Assembly (NCBI GenBank): GCA_025361385.1
Contig: JANYAJ010000291.1
Coordinates: 1 to 5,086, forward strand
Source of the DNA: Nitrospira sp.
GTDB taxonomy: Bacteria; Nitrospirota; Nitrospiria; Nitrospirales; Nitrospiraceae
Length of the DNA stretch: 5,086 nt
Direction: 5' to 3'
Below the pieces are notes generated by a model. The model saw only the letters and a program-made list of their open reading frames with translations, was not told the DNA's origin and searched no databases. How positions within the stretch are numbered: the stretch's first letter is position 1; each line of letters opens with the position of its first letter. Below, in pieces: positions 1 through 5,086 of this stretch. The position numbers and the translations under genes were made by a program.

Positions 1-391
1 AGACTCCAATGACAAATCCCTTCCAGGCCGCTGCTCCGGAATGAGGTTCGACGGTCTCATCGAAGGTGATCCGGGCGGTCACCGCTTTCTCGCCGAGCGA
101 GGCCACATTTCCTCCGAGTGGGACAAGCGTCGAGAAGAGACGGGTTTCCTGGACCATGTTCAAGATGCGGCGTTCGATCTCAGCCGAAGGATTTTGCGGC
201 GCACCGTTCTGCGTCATCCGGAGCCCATCCATCACAAGCGCGACCCGTTCGTCGTTGGAGATTGAATGGGCGACGGACTCGTCATGAAGCGTCGAAGAGG
301 GGATGACGTCGATCCATCTGCTGCAGCCGATTGTCGTGCAGGCGATTCCCATCACCCCTACGAGCGTCCAGCGGAATAGGTGCTGCATCAT
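1..391 (-). CDS. Putative lipoprotein of unknown function, C-terminus cut off by the window edge
   Basis: This frame is open for 130 codons from an ATG at 391 down to the left edge, with no stop, so the 3' end lies outside the window. The N-terminus looks like a lipoprotein signal: Arg7, then a hydrophobic stretch at about residues 9-22, then Cys23 in the context Thr-Thr-Ile-Gly-Cys. Cys18 (Gly-Ile-Ala-Cys) is a second possible lipidation site. The mature part is soluble and mixed in character (for example RVALVMDGLRMTQ at 49-61, then an Ile/Glu/Arg-rich helix near 70-84), and I do not recognise the family. There are two consecutive ATGs (391 and 388). I chose 391 because AAGGAG lies 9 bases upstream of it. 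The gene starts 13 bases after the PagL-like barrel gene, which implies co-transcription and a shared envelope role. The coding call is strong; the function is unknown. Confidence 0.8.
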   Translation of the reverse strand, partial: MMQHLFRWTLVGVMGIACTTIGCSRWIDVIPSSTLHDESVAHSISNDERVALVMDGLRMTQNGAPQNPSAEIERRILNMVQETRLFSTLVPLGGNVASLGEKAVTARITFDETVEPHSGAAAWKGFVIGV

Positions 392-400
392 GGTGACTCT

Positions 401-406
401 CTCCTT
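401..406 (-). promoter_or_regulatory. Shine-Dalgarno sequence of the lipoprotein gene, overlapping the stop codon of the barrel gene
   Basis: On the minus strand AAGGAG occupies 406 to 401, 9 bases before the ATG at 391. The TAA of the preceding gene occupies 407-405, so the two elements share bases. This favours the ATG at 391 over the one at 388 and suggests that ribosomes finishing the barrel gene re-initiate on the lipoprotein gene. Confidence 0.7.
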
Positions 407-1019
407 AAAAATAGAATGAGAACCCGCCGAACGGCAGGCTCGCATTCAGCCCCAAGTTCGGATAGCGCGTGCCGGCATTCGAGATGTGATGAAAGCGGTA
501 GCCGACGTTGAGCGATGTCTGCGGCGTGATAAACCAGGACAGGCCGAATCCCGCCGTCAGCACGAAGTTGAATCGCGAGGACTCTTCAGGGATTTTACCG
601 CCGAGATCGGTCCAGAAGGGGCCGCCGGCAAATTCGACATAGGGACGGACTTGATCGAGTGCGACAAAGGAGTATTTAATCTTGGGCGTAAATCCGATGC
701 CATGCGTGAGTACCGGTTCATTAAACTGGATGTACACGACTTCTGCGCCGATCGACACCTGCCCTCGGTACCATCCGTCACCGACGGGGTCCGTGAGGGT
801 CATCATCCAAGAGGGCATGAAGGCCGGACCCTTTTGCTTGGTCGTGTGGTCTGCGGTGAGTCGATGGGGGAGCATGTAGCCGGCGGTGAGCCCGACTTCC
901 TGCGTCCCGACGGTGATCGCGGGTGAGCCCTCTGCGGCGTAAGCGCCGGGAGCGATCATGATCGTTCCAAGAACCATTGTCGTGAGGATCCGAGTAAGAA
1001 ATGGCATGAGACTCCACAT
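405..1019 (-). CDS. PagL-like lipid A deacylase / acyloxyacyl hydrolase family outer-membrane protein
   Basis: This is a 204-residue predicted outer-membrane beta-barrel. Residues 1-28 form a Sec signal peptide (Arg10, hydrophobic core 11-23, cleavage after Ala-Tyr-Ala). Alternating strands follow, and the protein ends in Phe, as expected for a BAM-recognised barrel. Near the C-terminus, YRFHHISNAG (174-183) and PNLGLN (187-192) match the PagL/acyloxyacyl hydrolase signature. PagL removes the 3-O-linked acyl chain of lipid A and remodels LPS. By alignment His178 and Ser180 are the catalytic pair. The third position, Glu in Pseudomonas PagL, falls on Asn192 here, so activity is uncertain. The length is close to that of PagL plus its leader. 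No Shine-Dalgarno precedes the ATG at 1019. Met5 (ATG at 1007) has GGAG only 4 bases upstream and also keeps a good signal peptide, so it may be the true start. The downstream lipoprotein is probably co-transcribed. Confidence 0.82.
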   Translation of the reverse strand: MWSLMPFLTRILTTMVLGTIMIAPGAYAAEGSPAITVGTQEVGLTAGYMLPHRLTADHTTKQKGPAFMPSWMMTLTDPVGDGWYRGQVSIGAEVVYIQFNEPVLTHGIGFTPKIKYSFVALDQVRPYVEFAGGPFWTDLGGKIPEESSRFNFVLTAGFGLSWFITPQTSLNVGYRFHHISNAGTRYPNLGLNASLPFGGFSFYF

Positions 1020-1191
1020 CGCTATCTTGTCGGCTACTGTGTGCTGAAACTTGAAGCAGCAGGAGTGAGATCCAAGAATAGCAGAGGATTCTGGACTGTC
1101 GAGAATTATGCCGGTTTCACTTTGGTGGATAGTGAAGGAATGCTGGACAACCTGTACGCGCGATTCAGAGCGAGTGGCAAATGGAGAGAGG

Positions 1192-1956
1192 CTAACTGGA
1201 TAATTTTAGTGTTGAGAGATGGACCAAGTCGGTGGGAAGTTCAGGTAGGCCGTATCGCTGGTCGAGAGAGACGACTCGTTCAAGACAGCGTTTCGCTGAG
1301 ATCAGATCCTGGCGGGTGTGGTACAGGGTGGCAAGGAGCCGAAGCACGGCCGCTTCGGCCGGCTCATTGCCGAGCTTGATGTAATGTTCCGAGGCATTGT
1401 TCAGGCATCGTTCGGCATGGGTGAGGTCGCTCTGGTCCAGAAAACACTTGCCCAGTTGGCTATAGGTCACCGCGAGCCCTTCTTCGTTTCCGACAATTCG
1501 ATGGCAGTCGAGGGCCTGTTTGAACGAGGCGACAGCCTGTTCCCATTGCTGCTCACGAGCTTCTTGTAGCGCCAAGTTATTGTAGAGAATGCCGAGTGCG
1601 CGGTCGTCTTTGAGGTCACGCAGCAGATCCAAGGCTTCAAGATAGTAGGGGCGGGCTTTTTCAGGATGGTCGGCGCCGATGTGAAGATTGCCGAGATTGA
1701 CCAAGGTGTGGGCGATGGCATGCTGGTTCCGTTCTGTGCGCTGAATGGTGAGCACTTCCCGGTAACAGGCTTCTGCCTGATCCAGGTCACCCGATTGCGC
1801 GCAGACGTTGCCTAGATTGCCGAGTGAATCGGAGAGGGCGCGGCGGTCATTGGCCAGGCGATCATCGGCAATGGCCTGTTCATACGCAGCTTTGGCCTGC
1901 GTGAGTTGGCCGCGGTGGAGAAAAATGCGTGCACGATGTTTGTCGTTCTCAGCCAT
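1192..1956 (-). CDS. Tetratricopeptide repeat (TPR) protein
   Basis: This 254-residue protein is built almost entirely of about six TPR-type helix pairs with a spacing near 40 residues, longer than the classical 34 and like the kinesin-light-chain/TPR_12 type. Repeats begin near residues 7, 41, 80, 119, 159 and 199. Each has the pattern Leu-Gly-Asn-Leu...Gly/Asp...Ala...Tyr...Ala-Leu. Clear examples are SLGNLGNVCAQSGDLDQAEA and TLVNLGNLHIGADHPEKARP. There is no signal peptide or membrane segment, so it is probably cytoplasmic. TPR arrays bind other proteins and the partner cannot be told from sequence. The start is fixed at 1956 because an in-frame TAA lies 9 bases upstream on the coding strand. 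No Shine-Dalgarno precedes it, so initiation may be weak or depend on upstream translation. It lies 77 bases after the 140-residue gene and 172 bases before the barrel gene, all on the same strand. Confidence 0.9.
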   Translation of the reverse strand: MAENDKHRARIFLHRGQLTQAKAAYEQAIADDRLANDRRALSDSLGNLGNVCAQSGDLDQAEACYREVLTIQRTERNQHAIAHTLVNLGNLHIGADHPEKARPYYLEALDLLRDLKDDRALGILYNNLALQEAREQQWEQAVASFKQALDCHRIVGNEEGLAVTYSQLGKCFLDQSDLTHAERCLNNASEHYIKLGNEPAEAAVLRLLATLYHTRQDLISAKRCLERVVSLDQRYGLPELPTDLVHLSTLKLSS

Positions 1957-2002
1957 GAGGGTTTAGCCGTTCGGGATCAGCGTCCGGTTTTCCCCCTCAG
2001 CA

Positions 2003-2021
2003 CTCAGAGCGTTGCTCTCAG
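2003..2021. repeat. Short imperfect inverted repeat between two leftward genes
   Basis: AGAGC (2006-2010) pairs with GCTCT (2014-2018) around a 3-base loop. Two more pairs follow beyond a C-C mismatch. No T-tract follows on either strand, so it is not a convincing terminator. It sits in the 77-base gap between the 140-residue gene and the TPR gene and could attenuate or process the transcript. A stem this small could also be chance. Confidence 0.2.
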
Positions 2022-2033
2022 CATGGTTGACGA

Positions 2034-2456
2034 TTAGTCTCCCCCCTTCGGTGTATCTTTTCTAAATTCGACTTGAATCTCATCCTCTTCATCGAGCCCC
2101 AATCCATCGCGAAATGACCCATAAAGTTCGGTGATCTGTTCGAAGTCGTCTGGATGTTTCCCCTCTGGAGAGGCGAGAAAGATTTCGCAGAGCCGGAGGC
2201 CGGTCTGGAAATGATGCGCGATGGTCTCCTCCGTCACCTGCTGCCAGGTGATGAAGATGCAGAAGGCCTGGAAGGAATGGGCGAGGGGATACCGTTGTCC
2301 AATGGCAAGGAGATCCTCATACGCCTTTCGTGCCGCCGATCCCGCGTTGCCCGAAAAGGTGTCTTCAAGCTCGACAGCGGTATCCCAGTCTGAGCCAAGT
2401 TCCGCCTCGGCTCGTCTGAATGTATCTTGTGCAGCCAGTGCAGCGTCGAATTGCAT
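2034..2456 (-). CDS. Hypothetical protein, 140 residues, helical and acidic
   Basis: I do not recognise this protein. It is predicted to be soluble, largely alpha-helical and acidic, with no signal peptide or membrane span. The first half has Ala/Glu-rich helices, the middle has an aromatic stretch around QRYPLAHSFQAFCIFITW, and the tail is highly acidic (GLDEEDEIQVEF) before a basic end. The frame extends upstream to a TTG at 2513. I chose the ATG at 2456, since AGAGGG lies just upstream (GAGG 5-6 bases before the ATG) and the extra 19 residues are low in complexity. It is divergent from the REC-HDOD gene and is first in a leftward series with the TPR gene 77 bases downstream. The helical content and the TPR neighbour hint that the two proteins might interact, but that is only positional inference. 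Confidence 0.75.
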   Translation of the reverse strand: MQFDAALAAQDTFRRAEAELGSDWDTAVELEDTFSGNAGSAARKAYEDLLAIGQRYPLAHSFQAFCIFITWQQVTEETIAHHFQTGLRLCEIFLASPEGKHPDDFEQITELYGSFRDGLGLDEEDEIQVEFRKDTPKGGD

Positions 2457-2502
2457 AGATCCCTCTTTGATTGTGCTGGCTGCAGCATACGCGCGGAGAG
2501 AA

Positions 2503-2510
2503 AAGGAGGT
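2503..2510 (+). promoter_or_regulatory. Full-length Shine-Dalgarno sequence in the divergent intergenic region
   Basis: AAGGAGGT at 2503-2510 on the plus strand is fully complementary to the usual 16S rRNA 3' tail and is the strongest ribosome-binding sequence I see in the window. It precedes an ATG at 2513. The spacer is only 2 bases after the T (3 after GGAGG), shorter than the usual 5-9, which weakens the assignment. Confidence 0.4.
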
Positions 2511-2512
2511 CA

Positions 2513-2635
2513 ATGAGGCAGATCGTCAACAGCGGGCAATTCATCTGCTCACAGGGCCTTGCCGGTCTCTCAAGTCAGATGCCGATTGTTCCGACAGAGA
2601 AAACGACGGGGTCTGCAGTGTTCGTCAAACCATGA
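2513..2635 (+). CDS. Candidate 40-residue small ORF or leader peptide ahead of the REC-HDOD gene
   Basis: This ORF runs from ATG at 2513 to TGA at 2633-2635 and encodes MRQIVNSGQFICSQGLAGLS followed by 20 more residues ending in Phe-Val-Lys-Pro. It matches nothing I know. It has no clear signal peptide, membrane span or run of regulatory codons. Support comes from position: a perfect AAGGAGGT sits immediately upstream, it fills most of the gap between divergent genes, and its stop lies 6 bases before the ATG of the REC-HDOD gene. That is the arrangement of a translationally coupled leader. Against it are the very short Shine-Dalgarno spacer, the small size and the lack of any homology evidence. 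It could be a chance ORF in a 5' untranslated region. Confidence 0.3.
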   Translation: MRQIVNSGQFICSQGLAGLSSQMPIVPTEKTTGSAVFVKP

Positions 2636-2641
2636 GGTTCT

Positions 2642-3844
2642 ATGAAAAAGCGGGTCTTGTTCGTGATTGCCGAGCCAGCAGCGCTCGCGTCGCTACAGTC
2701 CATGCTGGCTCCATTGGCGAACGAGTGGGAAATGGAGTTTGTCGCGAAGGAAGAAGAAGCCTTGGCGATTCTTGCACAGTCGTCGGTTGACGTGATCCTT
2801 TCGGATATACACTTGACGGGAATGGGCGGGCTTCAACTGTTGACGGAAGTGAAGAGCCGGGCTCCTCGCGTCATTCGCATCGCCTCCTCTAGCTGTGCCC
2901 ACCGTGCCACGATCGTGTCCGCGCTGGAAGTGGCGCACCAGTTCATTCCGATGCCATTTACGGCAGAGGTGTTGAAATCAACCATCGCACGGGCCGGTGC
3001 GCTGGGGGCTCGCCTGACCAATGAATCTCTGAGGACTTTAATTGCCGGGATCCGCACCTTGCCGAGCCTTCCCCATCTCTATCAGGAGCTGGTGGCCGCG
3101 ATGGGTTCTTCTACTGCCTCGGCCGAGGTGGCAACTCGCATCATTTCCCAAGACATGGCCATGGTCTCCAAATTGCTTCAAGTCGTGAACTCTACTTTTT
3201 TCGGGCTTCGACGTACGATTTCCAGCCCGGCGCATGCGGTGGCCCTTCTGGGAATCGACTCGGTGAAGGCGTTGGTGCTCTCCGTTCAGGTATTCGCGCA
3301 ATTTGAAGGCAGCAAGGGGGCGCCAATTCCACTGGAGACCATGTGGAAACATGGCCTCATCACCGGTACCTCTGCGCGGGATATCGCAAAGAGTCAGGAT
3401 GTCGGTTCCCTCGGTGTGGAAGGGGCCTTCATGGCCGGATTGCTCCATGACATCGGCCTCTTGGTTCTCAGCACGAATTTTCCTGAGCAGTACGGCGAAG
3501 TGCTTGCGAATTTGCGTCACGATCGCCTGTCGGTCTGCGACGCCGAACGGGCGGTGTTCAAGGCATCACATGAAGATGTGGGGGCCTATTTGCTGGGGCT
3601 GTGGGGGGTGAGCGATGCCATTGTGGAAGCCGTGGCGTTTCATCACCATCCGGGGGAACGCTTTCAGGATGGATTTAGTCTCTTGGCGGCTGTCCATGTG
3701 GCCAACGCCTTGGAGGAGGCGAGCGATCCCACGACGACGAGCGGTATCCCCACGCCCATTGATCGTGAGTACCTGACTGCCTGTGGTCTGGCAGAGCATT
3801 TGCCTAGCTGGTACAAAGCGGCAGGTCGCTCCCCGGTGGGTTAA
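2642..3844 (+). CDS. Response-regulator-like protein: degenerate receiver (REC) domain fused to an HDOD domain
   Basis: This is a 400-residue cytoplasmic signalling protein. Residues 4-118 form a receiver fold: VLFVIAEP at 5-12, the phospho-acceptor Asp55 in VILSDIHLTGMGG, Ser82-84 at the switch position, and AHQFIPMPF at 98-106. The two acidic metal-binding positions after strand 1 are Ile9 and Ala10 rather than Asp-Asp. The conserved Lys of the usual Lys-Pro is Met104. Phosphorylation by a kinase is therefore doubtful. Residues about 135-335 form an HDOD domain: LPSLPHLYQEL at 140-150, VVNSTFFGLRR at 181-191, the HD pair His269-Asp270 in LLHDIG, and a C-terminal FHHHPG. HDOD proteins are HD-superfamily signalling modules, generally without proven phosphohydrolase activity. 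The C-terminal tail of about 60 residues is variable. The start has GAGG 4 bases upstream. No histidine kinase is in view. The gene converges on the membrane-protein gene. Confidence 0.92.
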   Translation: MKKRVLFVIAEPAALASLQSMLAPLANEWEMEFVAKEEEALAILAQSSVDVILSDIHLTGMGGLQLLTEVKSRAPRVIRIASSSCAHRATIVSALEVAHQFIPMPFTAEVLKSTIARAGALGARLTNESLRTLIAGIRTLPSLPHLYQELVAAMGSSTASAEVATRIISQDMAMVSKLLQVVNSTFFGLRRTISSPAHAVALLGIDSVKALVLSVQVFAQFEGSKGAPIPLETMWKHGLITGTSARDIAKSQDVGSLGVEGAFMAGLLHDIGLLVLSTNFPEQYGEVLANLRHDRLSVCDAERAVFKASHEDVGAYLLGLWGVSDAIVEAVAFHHHPGERFQDGFSLLAAVHVANALEEASDPTTTSGIPTPIDREYLTACGLAEHLPSWYKAAGRSPVG

Positions 3845-3950
3845 TCCCTTTTCTCGCCAGTGAAGACGTAAGCCTGCTTAGTTATCGCGCTCCTATCGAC
3901 TGCCTCTTTCCAGTGTAGTCGGCAACCTGGCAATAACGTCTGATTCGGGA

Positions 3951-4012
3951 GGAGTCGCAGAGGGAGAGTAGAGGCGTGGATATTATAGAGGCGCGGTAGA
4001 ACTGGAGTCGCA
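3951..4012. repeat. Short direct repeats in the convergent intergenic region
   Basis: Two short direct repeats interleave here: GGAGTCGCA at 3951-3959 and 4004-4012, and TAGAGGCG at 3969-3976 and 3986-3993. An 8-bp palindrome, GCACGTGC, overlaps the end at 4010-4017. The units are short and could be chance. They lie in the 189-base gap between convergent genes, where no classical stem-plus-T-tract terminator is visible. Confidence 0.2.
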
Positions 4013-4033
4013 CGTGCAGAGAAAGTGGTTTGG

Positions 4034-4921
4034 TTAGTGCTTCGGGACCAGGGCCTGCGCAGGCGTTTGAGCAGAATCGAGCTGTATTCGTATCTCATGA
4101 TAGTTGTCGGCGATGTAATGCAGCAGTGCAGAAATGAAGACAATGACGCCAGCCATTTCGAGGCTTTCTTCAACGGTTGCTGCCATGGAGTAGGTGAGAT
4201 TTTCCATGCCGTGCACGTCGGCGTAACGTCCTCCAATGAGTTCCATGCCGATGGCCCCGCCAAGGTATAGCGTGGCGGCAAGAACGATGTTCCATCTGGT
4301 TTTAAAGGGCAGATGGAGGAGGAACCGTAGGTAGGACAGTCCGAATATCATGGCGACAGCGATGCCAGGAATGACCCAGGCGAAAAAGAAGATTCCGCTC
4401 GCCTCTTGTCCCAGCAGGCCTCGCATTGGTCCGATCAGCATTTCATGGATGCTCGCGGCTTCATCGATGGCCATGAAGAGGAACGTGCATGACAACAGTG
4501 CCCATTGGAATCTGTACGTAGCATGCGCGGCTTGCTTCAACGTCGCGATGAGCGCAAGGAGGAATGCCGCCATGAGTAAGAGCGACGCGGAGAAAAAACT
4601 CGGGACGGTATTCTCGTAGTCGACGTAGAAGAGGCGGACAAGCCCATACACGAAATCATGCCCACCGAGGTATTTCACTAATTGCCCTGTGACGCTGGCG
4701 AGAACCAGGAATGCTGCCGCGATGCCGAGGGCCTGAGTTATTCTGAGTGGAATAACGGTAATGCGATTGATGGAAGATGGTGCGGAGGCGGTCGCGGGAA
4801 TTGTCGCCGATCGACTGCGGCTTCCCTGTTTCAGTCTAAGAGAGTTGCTTTTCATGGTGGCAGGGCTGTTTTCAGGGGCAACTGGATGTGCGAATCTGCA
4901 TGTGGACCCCGATTGCGGCAT
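4034..4921 (-). CDS. Uncharacterised polytopic membrane protein with an intramembrane Asp-Glu...His-Glu motif
   Basis: Counted from the ATG at 4921 this protein has 295 residues and about six hydrophobic helices. They lie near residues 61-82, 107-127, 138-157, 175-197, 211-228 and 250-270. The third ends in MAIDEAASIHEM, giving Asp153-Glu154 and His159-Glu160. The fifth carries MELIGG with Glu227, and the sixth begins with Glu-Glu-Ser-Leu-Glu-Met-Ala-Gly. Clustered acidic and His residues within or at the ends of helices suggest metal binding or an intramembrane active site, but I cannot name the family or a substrate. The first roughly 50 residues are Ser/Pro/Thr-rich and look unconserved. 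The true start may be the ATG at 4855. A TTG at 4945 keeps the frame open but would fall at the edge of the promoter candidate. None of the three has a clear Shine-Dalgarno. Transcription is leftward and convergent with the REC-HDOD gene. Confidence 0.82.
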   Translation of the reverse strand: MPQSGSTCRFAHPVAPENSPATMKSNSLRLKQGSRSRSATIPATASAPSSINRITVIPLRITQALGIAAAFLVLASVTGQLVKYLGGHDFVYGLVRLFYVDYENTVPSFFSASLLLMAAFLLALIATLKQAAHATYRFQWALLSCTFLFMAIDEAASIHEMLIGPMRGLLGQEASGIFFFAWVIPGIAVAMIFGLSYLRFLLHLPFKTRWNIVLAATLYLGGAIGMELIGGRYADVHGMENLTYSMAATVEESLEMAGVIVFISALLHYIADNYHEIRIQLDSAQTPAQALVPKH

Positions 4922-4945
4922 AGACCGAGTGTCTGTCTGGATCAA

Positions 4946-4973
4946 AGTGTAGCGCTAACTATTCAGATGTCCA
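4946..4973 (-). promoter_or_regulatory. Candidate sigma70-type promoter for the membrane-protein gene
   Basis: On the minus strand TGGACA (4973-4968, five of six matches to the -35 consensus) is separated by 16 bases from TACACT (4951-4946, four of six matches to the -10 consensus). Transcription would begin near 4939-4940. That would exclude the TTG at 4945 as a start and leave a short leader before the ATG at 4921. The match is by eye only. Confidence 0.35.
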
Positions 4974-5086
4974 GTTCCGTTTACTTTCCTTCCTGCAGCT
5001 CTGTAGACTGTGGCCAATTGCGATGGCCACAGAAATTCCCCTGTATCGTGAACCAGTCGAGACTGCGCCGACCGATCCCATCGATC
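4955..5086 (-). other. Right-edge region with no assignable gene
   Basis: Reading leftward from the right edge, all three minus-strand frames stay open for some distance: one to a TAG at 4957-4955, one to a TAG at 4961-4959, and one to a TAA at 4983-4981. Any of them could be the 3' end of a gene entering from outside, but 130 bases are too few to choose. The segment also holds the hairpin at 5008-5032 and the promoter candidate, so it may be purely intergenic. Confidence 0.3.
5008..5032. repeat. Perfect 9-bp inverted repeat (hairpin or operator)
   Basis: CTGTGGCCA (5008-5016) and TGGCCACAG (5024-5032) are exact inverted copies around the 7-base loop ATTGCGA. Neither side is followed by a true T-tract: AAATTCCC on the plus strand, TCTACAG on the minus. 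As an intrinsic terminator it would be weak, most likely for a leftward gene beyond the right edge. It lies about 35 bases upstream of the -35 candidate of the membrane-protein gene, so an operator is equally possible. Confidence 0.55.

Noticed and set aside
486..926. Plus-strand ORF of 146 codons opposite the barrel gene
   Set aside because: It lies wholly antisense to the PagL-like gene, which has a signal peptide, family motif and C-terminal Phe. The antisense product has no recognisable domain and an Arg/Gly/Asp-rich shadow composition.
1041..1379. Plus-strand GTG-started ORF of 112 codons covering the 1020-1191 gap and the end of the TPR gene
   Set aside because: It has no Shine-Dalgarno, most of its second half is antisense to TPR repeats, and its product resembles nothing known. 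The part in the gap reads somewhat like protein, so a decayed gene is not excluded.
2613..2618. CTGCAG sites, including GCTGCAGC near 2480-2487, considered as operator pairs
   Set aside because: Six- to eight-base palindromes of this kind are expected by chance and show no consistent spacing or flanking conservation.
2221..2790. Plus-strand ORF of 189 codons
   Set aside because: It is antisense to the 140-residue gene and then overlaps the REC-HDOD gene in another frame. The composition is low in structure and both overlapped genes are better supported.
3038..3520. Minus-strand ORF of 160 codons inside the REC-HDOD gene
   Set aside because: It is the antisense shadow of a gene with two clear domains; the product is His/Arg-rich without any motif.
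3865..3880. Inverted repeat TAAGC/GCTTA considered as the terminator of the REC-HDOD gene
   Set aside because: The loop would be 2 bases, leaving at most a 4-bp AT-rich stem, and no T-tract follows.

Overview
The window looks like ordinary chromosomal sequence from a Gram-negative (diderm) bacterium of moderately high GC. The diderm assignment rests on an outer-membrane beta-barrel with a Sec signal peptide and a C-terminal Phe, followed by a lipoprotein. The style of the REC-HDOD regulator, the TPR protein and the PagL-like protein would fit Nitrospira or a relative. That is an impression from the protein sequences, not a demonstrated assignment. I see no rRNA, tRNA, CRISPR array, insertion sequence, integrase or phage gene.

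Layout: positions 1-2456 hold a leftward (minus-strand) run of four genes. In transcription order these are an unrecognised 140-residue helical protein, a six-repeat TPR protein, a PagL-like lipid A deacylase/acyloxyacyl hydrolase family barrel, and a lipoprotein cut off by the left window edge. The last two are tightly coupled: 13 bases apart, with the lipoprotein Shine-Dalgarno overlapping the barrel's stop codon. The 77- and 172-base gaps before them make a single operon possible but unproven.

From 2457 to 2641 is a divergent intergenic region. It contains a 40-codon rightward small ORF behind a full-length Shine-Dalgarno sequence, ending 6 bases before the next gene. Positions 2642-3844 encode a 400-residue response-regulator-like protein with a degenerate receiver domain and an HDOD output domain. 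A convergent 189-base gap follows. Then comes a leftward polytopic membrane protein (stop at 4034) with an intramembrane Asp-Glu/His-Glu motif, of a family I recognise only as uncharacterised. A sigma70-like promoter candidate and a perfect 9-bp hairpin lie upstream of it.

How the genes work together: the barrel and lipoprotein plausibly act together in the outer membrane. The REC-HDOD protein is a signalling protein with no adjacent kinase in view. The membrane protein is independently transcribed. I found no convincing evidence of a new multi-gene system. The points most worth a second look are the degenerate receiver domain, the small ORF in front of it, the substituted third catalytic position in the PagL-like protein, and the acidic/histidine membrane motif.
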